A stretch of 7,312 bases of DNA from SKVL01 sp964559575 (GTDB taxonomy: Bacteria; Patescibacteriota; Minisyncoccia; Phycocordibacterales; CSBR16-193), in assembly GCA_964559575.1 (NCBI GenBank), contig CAZLGQ010000029.1, forward strand, positions 1-7,312, read 5' to 3'. The position numbers and the translations under genes are program-made. The notes beneath the pieces were generated by a model, which searched no databases, was not told the DNA's origin, and saw nothing but the letters and a program-made list of their open reading frames with translations. Shown in pieces: positions 1-5,178 of this stretch. The stretch's first letter is position 1, and each line of letters starts with the position of its first letter.

Positions 1-202
1 AAAGATGATAAGTATTAGCTAAAACAACCTGAGCTCCAACACTCTCTAACATTTCAGAAGTTAAAGATTTAACTGTTGCTTTTGTTCCAACTGGTATAAA
101 AACCGGTGTCTTAATAACTCCATGAGTAGTAAAAAACTCACCGGCTCTAGCCATTGAATTTTTATCTTTAGCTTTAATATCAAATGAAAAATTAGAATTC
201 AT
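1..202 (-). CDS. tgt: tRNA-guanine transglycosylase (queuine tRNA-ribosyltransferase), N-terminal part
   Basis: This is the first 67 codons of a gene that runs off the left edge. Tgt exchanges the wobble guanine-34 of GUN-anticodon tRNAs for a queuine precursor or queuine, in the cytoplasm. The visible protein has the family's N-terminal signature: ARAGEFFTTHG at residues 19-28, TPVFIPVGTKATVK at 32-45 and NTYHL at 63-67, in the correct order and spacing. The start at 202 is the natural one: these motifs sit at the usual distance from the N terminus, and the sequence upstream is A/T-only leader with no Shine-Dalgarno. The gene is divergent from the LOG-family gene across 69 bp. The catalytic aspartates and zinc site lie outside the window, so activity cannot be judged. 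The family assignment is strong; whether the substrate is preQ1 or queuine is unknown. Confidence 0.9.
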   Translation of the reverse strand, partial: MNSNFSFDIKAKDKNSMARAGEFFTTHGVIKTPVFIPVGTKATVKSLTSEMLESVGAQVVLANTYHL

Positions 203-227
203 TTTTTATAAAATTAATTAAAATTTA

Positions 228-236
228 TGTTATTAT
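228..236 (+). promoter_or_regulatory. Extended -10 promoter for the LOG-family gene
   Basis: TG-T-TATTAT at 228-236 matches the extended -10 consensus TGnTATAAT with one mismatch. No good -35 box is visible. Initiation near 243 would give a leader of about 29 nt before the ATG at 272. The element overlaps the minus-strand TATAAT of tgt. Confidence 0.4.
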
Positions 237-260
237 ATTCACCATACTAGCAAAATTAAA
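232..260 (-). promoter_or_regulatory. Promoter for tgt (minus strand)
   Basis: On the minus strand a perfect TATAAT lies at 237-232. A weak -35 match (TTTAAT, 260-255) sits 17 bp upstream. Initiation near 225 would give a leader of about 23 nt before the tgt start. The hexamer overlaps the -10 of the divergent LOG gene, so the two promoters probably compete. In such A/T-rich DNA a hexamer match alone is modest evidence. Confidence 0.4.
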
Positions 261-271
261 AAATAATTGAT

Positions 272-994
272 ATGTCTCAAGAAAAATCAAACTACCCCGT
301 CACTCCGCACACATTGGAAACAATGAGTAAAGAAGCAGAAGAGAGAATAAGTATAATAAATAAAGAGTTCAAAGAAGGTTTTGATTTTTTAACCAAACAT
401 CCTTCCTCAATAACTGTATTTGGTTCATCAAACTTTACCGAAGAAAATTTCTATTATCAAAAAGCCAGAGAACTTACTCAAAGTATAGTTAAAGAAATCG
501 GTTTTTCAGTGATAACCGGAGGTGGTCCGGGAATAATGGAAGCTGCAAATCGTGGAGCATACGAAGCAGGAGGAAACTCTATAGGATTTGGGATCAAACT
601 CCCTAAAGAACAAAAAACTAATAAATATGTTACTGATTCACTAAATTTTCACTACTTTTTTAGTCGTAAAGTATGTCTTTCTTTTTCAGCAGAAGCTTTT
701 GTGTATTTTCCAGGTGGATTTGGAACACTAGATGAATTTTTTGAAATAATAACTCTAGTACAAACAAAAAAACTTTATCACCTTCCAATATTTCTTTTTG
801 GAGAAGATTACTGGAAACCTCTAGATAGTTTCTTTAAAGAAAAACTTCTTGATTACAAAACCATAGAAGAAGAAGATAGAGAACTATATACTATAACAGA
901 TGATATAAATAGTATAGTTAACACTATCAAGAACGATTCCAAAATAATCGCAGGTGTTAGAAGACGCAAAAACCAAAAAAAAGAGAACGAATAA
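272..994 (+). CDS. LOG-family protein (lysine-decarboxylase-like / nucleotide phosphoribohydrolase fold)
   Basis: This 240-residue protein has the Rossmann-like fold of the TIGR00730/LOG family. Characterised members hydrolyse the N-glycosidic bond of cytokinin riboside 5'-monophosphates or purine nucleotides; the old 'lysine decarboxylase' label is a misannotation. Visible features are ITVFGSS at 47-53, the glycine-rich loop ITGGGPGIMEAANRGA at 81-96, SRK at 131-133 (position of the conserved Arg-Lys), and the diagnostic PGGFGTLDE at 147-155. Length is near the upper end of the family because of about 45 extra N-terminal residues and a basic tail (RRRKNQKK, 230-237). It is the only plus-strand gene here, divergent from tgt and ending 6 bp before the stop of the convergent downstream gene. 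There is no Shine-Dalgarno before the ATG. The fold is certain; the substrate is not deducible. Confidence 0.9.
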   Translation: MSQEKSNYPVTPHTLETMSKEAEERISIINKEFKEGFDFLTKHPSSITVFGSSNFTEENFYYQKARELTQSIVKEIGFSVITGGGPGIMEAANRGAYEAGGNSIGFGIKLPKEQKTNKYVTDSLNFHYFFSRKVCLSFSAEAFVYFPGGFGTLDEFFEIITLVQTKKLYHLPIFLFGEDYWKPLDSFFKEKLLDYKTIEEEDRELYTITDDINSIVNTIKNDSKIIAGVRRRKNQKKENE

Positions 995-1000
995 TAAAAA

Positions 1001-1525
1001 TTACTTTTTACCTCTTTTTAGTATCTTATTAGCCTCTTCATCAGTTGGCACTACCTTTTTTTCATCAAAAAAAGAGTTTATTTTTTTAATTAACTCTAGT
1101 TGATGTTCTTTGGTATAATTTCCGGTAAAAACTTTATCTATCTTTTCTTTTATTTTTTCAGGTAAAATATCTAAAACTTCCCTTTCCATAAAATCAGAAG
1201 TAAAAATAAAAATAGATTCTGCTTTTTCCACCAAGTCTTCTTTTTCTTTTATATCTTTATTTAGTTTTAACAAAAAATCTTTAACAGCTTTTTCACGAAC
1301 TTTCTGTTGTTTATCTTCAAAAGCAACACCGTGATGTACCATATTAGGACGTTTAGCTCTAAAAACCCCGGGCTTATCACGATCTTCTTTTTGATCAGAA
1401 ACTATTTCCATATTTTTTTCTATCTTTCCATTTTCTACCCAGTACAAAACAGCATCCTGAGTAGCAGTGACAAGTATCAAGGTTGGCCTATCATTAAATT
1501 GAAAATATTGTGATGGTATTTTCAT
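1001..1525 (-). CDS. Possible baeRF / host-attachment-like (Host_attach superfamily) protein
   Basis: This 174-residue soluble protein has no signal peptide or membrane segment. The pattern resembles the bacterial archaeo-eukaryotic-release-factor-like (baeRF) / Host_attach proteins. An N-terminal strand pair runs LILVTATQDAVLYWVENGK (16-34), followed by a charged loop containing RPNMVHHG (59-66). A helix (78-94) leads into a strand and loop, SIFIFTSDFMEREVLDILP (104-122), where the family places its 'vaP..fLg.lr..L' segment. Near the end is VFTGNYTKEHQLELIKKI (132-149), like the family's 'K.v..dlt....eel...l'. Relatives of this superfamily are proposed to act on stalled ribosomes, but function is unproven and I did not identify a catalytic residue. 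The 'attachment' name is historical. The resemblance is from memory of the fold pattern, without a profile search. It is transcribed alone, with a terminator upstream and a convergent neighbour downstream. Confidence 0.45.
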   Translation of the reverse strand: MKIPSQYFQFNDRPTLILVTATQDAVLYWVENGKIEKNMEIVSDQKEDRDKPGVFRAKRPNMVHHGVAFEDKQQKVREKAVKDFLLKLNKDIKEKEDLVEKAESIFIFTSDFMEREVLDILPEKIKEKIDKVFTGNYTKEHQLELIKKINSFFDEKKVVPTDEEANKILKRGKK

Positions 1526-1555
1526 AATAATAAATAATTTAAAACTTATAACTTA

Positions 1556-1583
1556 ATTTTATCATGAATAAAAAATGATCCAA
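1556..1583 (-). promoter_or_regulatory. Promoter for the baeRF-like gene
   Basis: On the minus strand TG-A-TAAAAT (1564-1556) is a one-mismatch extended -10. TTGGAT (1583-1578) lies 16 bp upstream of the hexamer as a partial -35. Initiation near 1549 would give a leader of about 24 nt before the ATG at 1525. The promoter fits tightly between the terminator hairpin of the upstream cupin gene and this gene. Confidence 0.4.
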
Positions 1584-1586
1584 AAT

Positions 1587-1618
1587 ATAAAAACCGTGTA
1601 AATAAACACGGTTTTTAT
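1587..1618 (-). terminator. Rho-independent terminator of the cupin gene
   Basis: A perfect 13-bp inverted repeat (arms 1587-1599 and 1606-1618) encloses a 6-nt loop. The core pairs CCGTGT with ACACGG, and runs of A and T flank it on the outside. On the minus strand it lies 20 bp after the cupin stop and ends in a T-rich run. Because the flanks are symmetrical it could also stop plus-strand readthrough. Confidence 0.85.
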
Positions 1619-1637
1619 GTTTAACTAGATAACTAAA

Positions 1638-2036
1638 TTATTCCATTTCCTCTGTTGTTATACCGTCAAAATGCTCTTCATATTCATCTTCTTTGGTTTT
1701 TTGAACAACTCCATCCTTATGTTCAGGTGGAGTATAAATAGTATATAACTTCAACGGCTTATCTCCAGTATTTATAACATTATGCCAAACACCGGCCGGA
1801 ATAACTACAGCCCAATCATCTTCTACTTCTCTCTCATCTGTTTTATTTAGAACAACTTTAGCCTTTCCTTTTTCCACTCTTATAAACTGATCCAGTTCAT
1901 GAATCTCCTCTCCTATTTCATCTCCCGGCTCTATACTCATAACCACAAGTTGACTATGTTTACTTGTATAAAGAACTCTACGATAATCATTATTCTCTTT
2001 TGTTTCATCTTCTATATTTACAAAATATCCTTTCAT
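1638..2036 (-). CDS. Small single-domain cupin protein
   Basis: This 132-residue protein is one conserved β-barrel (cupin_2) with no signal peptide. Motif 1 is IEPGDEIGEEIHELDQFIRV (35-54), giving Glu43/Glu44, His46 and Gln50 as metal-ligand candidates. Motif 2 is IPAGVWHNVINTG (79-91), with His85 as ligand. It belongs to the recognisable subgroup that opens with RRVLYTSKHSQLVVMS (19-34) and closes with LYTIYTPPEHKDG (97-109), followed by a short acidic tail. Many cupins of this size bind a divalent metal, and some are isomerases or dioxygenases; no substrate is known to me for this subgroup. It is a single-gene unit: its own promoter sits inside a palindrome upstream, and a clear terminator follows 20 bp after the stop. 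The leader lacks a Shine-Dalgarno. The start at 2036 is supported by the promoter about 40 bp upstream and by full domain coverage. Confidence 0.88.
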   Translation of the reverse strand: MKGYFVNIEDETKENNDYRRVLYTSKHSQLVVMSIEPGDEIGEEIHELDQFIRVEKGKAKVVLNKTDEREVEDDWAVVIPAGVWHNVINTGDKPLKLYTIYTPPEHKDGVVQKTKEDEYEEHFDGITTEEME

Positions 2037-2061
2037 ATTAATTTTATTAATTTATAATTAT

Positions 2062-2093
2062 TTTTACTTTATGTATTATAACATAAAGTAAAA
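2062..2093 (-). promoter_or_regulatory. Cupin-gene promoter embedded in a 13-6-13 inverted repeat (probable operator)
   Basis: The arms TTTTACTTTATGT (2062-2074) and ACATAAAGTAAAA (2081-2093) are perfectly complementary, with a 6-bp spacer. On the minus strand that spacer is exactly TATAAT (2080-2075), and the adjoining arm supplies TG-T, giving a perfect extended -10. No good -35 is seen at 17 bp, which suits an extended -10 promoter. Transcription would start near 2068, inside one arm, so the transcript could not fold the full hairpin. The symmetry therefore points to a dimeric DNA-binding protein covering the -10. The regulator is not identified. Confidence 0.6.
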
Positions 2094-2100
2094 TTCAAAC

Positions 2101-2138
2101 TAAAAACCCCTTCTTTACCTAAAAAGAAGGGGTTTTTA
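2101..2138 (-). terminator. Rho-independent terminator of the GerMN gene
   Basis: A perfect 16-bp inverted repeat (arms 2101-2116 and 2123-2138) has a 6-nt loop. The core pairs CCCCTTCTTT with AAAGAAGGGG, and the hairpin ends in a T run on either strand. It lies 14 bp after the GerMN stop and just upstream of the cupin promoter, so it insulates the two units. Confidence 0.9.
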
Positions 2139-2152
2139 AAAATACAAATAAA

Positions 2153-2941
2153 TTACGGTTGCAAAACCTCTTCTGTTTCTCCTTCAACACTTATAACAAC
2201 TTCATCAATTGAATCAAACTGTTTTAAAGTTTCTTTTATCTGACCTCTTATAGCCATAACAGTAGCTGAACCGGCAATATTTTCATCAAGATCAGAACTA
2301 AAATCCACATAAGCTACCCCCTCTTCTATTGAAAGACTATTGATCTCCACCTCTTCATTTATAGCAGAACTATAACCCATATCTCTCTCTTCCTCATAAG
2401 GACCTTCTAAAAGAGCTTCCAGTGTGGCAAGTTCAACTCCCTCAACAGAAACGGTTCTTTCAACGGCGGTAAGTCCTTCCTGGCCGTCTTCAACAGTCAT
2501 AAAATAGACAGAAACTGTTTCTTCACCATCTTCAGCAACAGGCTCTTCCTCTTCTTCTATCATCTGACCGTCTAATTCTGAAAAAACATCATCTGTAATC
2601 GCACTAATCACCTCTCCTTCTTTAACTGTTACAACTGTTGTATGTGGAGTTATTACCTGTGCTACAGGCTCATCCTCTCTGTCACCATAACCGGCAGCTG
2701 AAGATTCAAAATTAAAAGTAAACTCAAAAGTTCCACTATCAACCTCCTCTTCCTCAATCAACTCAAGACCAGAACCGTCAAAAACATAAGTTGGAGCTTC
2801 AGTTTCCATCCAATTAGTAGCTATATCTCTTGAATCTTCAATGTTATGATCAGCATATTCTCTATCAGCTTGACCAAAAACCATTAAACCAAGAACTATA
2901 CCCACTATCGCAATTAATACTAATATAATTAAATTTCTCAT
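2153..2941 (-). CDS. Membrane-anchored GerMN-domain protein
   Basis: This 262-residue protein has an uncleaved-looking N-terminal membrane anchor (hydrophobic residues 4-23, no lipobox cysteine), so the rest should lie outside the membrane. Residues about 37-122 form a β-rich region of unknown function ending TPHTTVVTVKEGEVISAITD (98-117). An acidic linker (123-142, EEEEEP) follows. Residues about 143-262 are a GerMN domain: VSVYFMTVEDG (143-153), then the helix with LATLEALLEGP (171-181), INSLSIEEGVAYVDFSSDL (200-218) and a final helix and strand to VVISVEG (248-254). GerMN is known from the spore germination protein GerM and from lipoproteins such as LpqB, and is thought to bind envelope components. 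No other sporulation gene is present, so an envelope role is more likely here. It has its own promoter and terminator. The protein is very acidic. The domain call is firm; the function is not known. Confidence 0.82.
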   Translation of the reverse strand: MRNLIILVLIAIVGIVLGLMVFGQADREYADHNIEDSRDIATNWMETEAPTYVFDGSGLELIEEEEVDSGTFEFTFNFESSAAGYGDREDEPVAQVITPHTTVVTVKEGEVISAITDDVFSELDGQMIEEEEEPVAEDGEETVSVYFMTVEDGQEGLTAVERTVSVEGVELATLEALLEGPYEEERDMGYSSAINEEVEINSLSIEEGVAYVDFSSDLDENIAGSATVMAIRGQIKETLKQFDSIDEVVISVEGETEEVLQP

Positions 2942-3020
2942 ATGTATAATTAATTTTAACTAATAAACTATATTTATAATTTTAAATAAATATTTAAAAA
3001 CTTAAATTTTATTTACCTTT

Positions 3021-3048
3021 ATTATAATTTTAAAAAATAAAATTGCAA
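3021..3048 (-). promoter_or_regulatory. Promoter for the GerMN gene
   Basis: On the minus strand TTGCAA (3048-3043, four of six -35 positions) is separated by 16 bp from a perfect TATAAT (3026-3021). Initiation near 3014 would leave an A/T-only leader of about 70 nt before the ATG at 2941, the longest leader in the window. I see no riboswitch-like structure in it. The promoter lies in the 130-bp gap after the transporter gene, so the GerMN gene is probably transcribed separately, though readthrough is possible. Confidence 0.45.
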
Positions 3049-3071
3049 CTAAATATAATTGTAAATCTATT

Positions 3072-4052
3072 TTACAAAGACAAAAGTAAAGTGGCTATGA
3101 AAAAATAAATAAAAATAGTAACTATATCTATTATTATTGTAGCAAAAGGACCGCTACCAACAGCTGGATCCTTTCTAAAATACCTAAGAAGTAAGGTCAT
3201 CAAAAGAGCGACAAAAACCGCAACTAACACGGCAAAAAATAAAGCAGTACCAAGAACTATAGACAAAACAAGGTCCGAAAACCAAGCTAAACTAACCGCC
3301 ATTAATACTAAACCTAAAACGAAAGCTATTAAAGTCCCCAATTTTAATTCACGAAAAACATATTTTTTAATTGAAAAATGATGATCCAAAGACATTGCAC
3401 GAATAAAAATAGTAAGAGTTTGACTTGCAACAGCATCACTCATATAAACAACCAAAGGTAAGAAAAATGCTAATATTATATGATTTTTTAATATCTCTTC
3501 AAAACCTTCCACTAATAATGCAGCTAAAAATCCACCCGCCAAACCTACTAACAGCCAAGGTAACCTAGCCAAAAACAAAACCTCCAAACGATCTTTCAAA
3601 ATAGAATTTGCTGAATAAATTTTTTGAACTCCACCTAAATAAAGAAGGTCTTCACTATGTTCTTCTGAAAGTACCTCCAAAATAGTATCAGAAGTTATAA
3701 CCCCCAAAAAAGTACCGTCTTTTTCAAGAACAGGTATAGCTCTTATACCATTTTGTACTGCTTTGATTGCAGATGTCTCTTGATCAGTATCAGAAGAAAC
3801 CCAAATAATATCACTAACCATTATATCTTCCGCTTTAGCAGAAACCGGAGAAGAAAAGATCCCACGCATTGAAAAAACACCTTTTATTTTTCTGGTTTTA
3901 TCTAAAACATAGACATACTGAAGCATTTTATAAGAATCAACTTTTTCACGGATACGTTTTTCTATTTCCTCAACTGTCTCAGAAGGATCAACTGTTATAA
4001 CTTTTGCTGTAGCTATTGCTCCTGCTGATTCTTTTAAATAGGTTTTACTCAT
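3072..4052 (-). CDS. MgtE-type Mg2+/divalent-cation transporter lacking the MgtE_N domain
   Basis: This 326-residue protein starts directly with a CBS pair: repeat 1 about 8-66, repeat 2 about 75-130, with DIMVSDIIWVSSDTDQ at 76-91. The MgtE-typical link EEHSEDLLYLGGV (130-142) leads into about five membrane helices near 163-185, 190-213, 238-258, 262-289 and 303-325. Family hallmarks are RLPWLL (163-168), SQTLTIFIRAMS (210-221), FREL (233-236) and DPAVGSGPFATIIIDIVT (295-312), whose Asp295 is at the position of the cation-selecting aspartate in MgtE. Thermus-type MgtE is about 450 residues, with a superhelical N domain before the CBS pair; that domain is absent here. The usual Gly-Asn before the SQ motif is replaced by Ser205-Asp206. 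The start has a weak purine stretch (AAAG) upstream. It follows the MscS gene by 29 bp and is probably co-transcribed. Mg2+ import or export is possible (the related SLC41/CorC groups differ in direction). Confidence 0.85.
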   Translation of the reverse strand: MSKTYLKESAGAIATAKVITVDPSETVEEIEKRIREKVDSYKMLQYVYVLDKTRKIKGVFSMRGIFSSPVSAKAEDIMVSDIIWVSSDTDQETSAIKAVQNGIRAIPVLEKDGTFLGVITSDTILEVLSEEHSEDLLYLGGVQKIYSANSILKDRLEVLFLARLPWLLVGLAGGFLAALLVEGFEEILKNHIILAFFLPLVVYMSDAVASQTLTIFIRAMSLDHHFSIKKYVFRELKLGTLIAFVLGLVLMAVSLAWFSDLVLSIVLGTALFFAVLVAVFVALLMTLLLRYFRKDPAVGSGPFATIIIDIVTIFIYFFIATLLLSL

Positions 4053-4081
4053 CTTTAACTTTTCTATTTTAAATAAAAAAA

Positions 4082-5137
4082 TTACTTATTATATGTATAA
4101 ATAGTACGAGTAGGATATGCAAAACTTACTCCTTCTTTTTCAACTGCCTCTTTGATCTTTATGTTTATTTCCTGTTGAGTATCCATGTAATCATTATATT
4201 CAGGAGAAAGTAAGTAATAGACAATCTCAAACACTAAAGCTGAATCATCAAAACGATGAAAATGAGCCCTATCAAACCTTGCCATTTCTACTGAATCTAT
4301 GATCTTTTCAATTTTTGATGGAATTTTTTTAAGAACTTTATTTGAAGTTTCATAAGTAACACCAAAATTAAACACAACTCTTCTTTCTTTTAGTTTTTTA
4401 AAATTCTGAACTCTAACAGATGTTAATTCTTGATTAGATATAACTATCTCTTCACCTTGAAGAGCAGTTAATCTGGTTGTTTTAACCCCAATATACTGAA
4501 CAACACCCATATGCTCACCTACCATAACAAAATCTCCAACTTCAAACGGTTTATCAAAATATATAGCAAAAGAACTAAAAAGATCGTTTAATATATTTTG
4601 TACTGCCAAAGCAATAGCTATACCCCCAACACCAAGAGCTCCGACCAAAGATGTAATATTTACTCCCATATTTGAAAGAACAAAAAGCAAAATAATAACC
4701 CAAACCGCACCCTTTAAAATATTTCCAAATAAACGAATAGCGGACTGTGTATTTGGTTCTTCCTCAGAAGATATTTTCTTTTTAATTACATAGTCTATTA
4801 GTATAGAAAGTGCAACGATAACTTGATAACCTACCCATATTATTAGAATATAATTAATAAAATTAGATACATTATTAGCTATATCTATAAAAAACAGAGA
4901 AAAATAAATTGACAAAAAAACATAAAAAGGAGGTCTCAGTGAACGTATTATTTCTATAAAAGTATTATCAAGATCCGTTTCAGTGGAATCTGCTAACTTT
5001 TTTAACTTCTTCAAAATAACCTCCCTAAATATCTTAAAAACAATTAAAGCTAAAATAAAAATTGAAAAAGCGATCAGATAATCCATAAGAGCATTACCTA
5101 GAAATGTTTTTTCTAATACTTCATAAATATCTACCAT
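4082..5137 (-). CDS. MscS-family mechanosensitive ion channel
   Basis: This 351-residue inner-membrane channel would open under membrane tension to release solutes on osmotic downshock. Membrane helices are at about 18-40, 68-88, 92-117 and 137-157. The pore-lining helix is about 160-192, with the small-residue pattern VGALGVGGIAIALAVQNILN (165-184) that lets TM3 helices pack. The β-domain follows from FDKPFEVGDFVMVGEHMGVV (194-213), including VVISNQELTS-type strand residues 231-240, and a C-terminal α/β domain ends SFAYPTRTIY (338-347), the family's closing motif. It has more membrane helices than the three of E. coli MscS, as many relatives do. The N terminus is complete and the ATG is preceded by A/T leader only. 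It sits 41 bp after the coiled-coil gene and 29 bp before the MgtE-like gene, with no promoter or terminator visible between them, which supports an operon. Confidence 0.92.
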   Translation of the reverse strand: MVDIYEVLEKTFLGNALMDYLIAFSIFILALIVFKIFREVILKKLKKLADSTETDLDNTFIEIIRSLRPPFYVFLSIYFSLFFIDIANNVSNFINYILIIWVGYQVIVALSILIDYVIKKKISSEEEPNTQSAIRLFGNILKGAVWVIILLFVLSNMGVNITSLVGALGVGGIAIALAVQNILNDLFSSFAIYFDKPFEVGDFVMVGEHMGVVQYIGVKTTRLTALQGEEIVISNQELTSVRVQNFKKLKERRVVFNFGVTYETSNKVLKKIPSKIEKIIDSVEMARFDRAHFHRFDDSALVFEIVYYLLSPEYNDYMDTQQEINIKIKEAVEKEGVSFAYPTRTIYTYNK

Positions 5138-5178
5138 AAAAATAAAAATAATTTTTTAATAAACTTCTAAAAGACCAC

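Noticed and set aside
1307..1513. Open frame of 68 codons on the plus strand
   Set aside because: It lies entirely antisense to the baeRF-like gene, has no family resemblance and reflects A/T-rich composition.
3059..3077. 7-bp inverted repeat with a 5-nt loop overlapping the MgtE-like stop
   Set aside because: Each arm has one G/C pair and no clear T run follows on the minus strand, so it is too weak to call a terminator compared with the two strong ones nearby.
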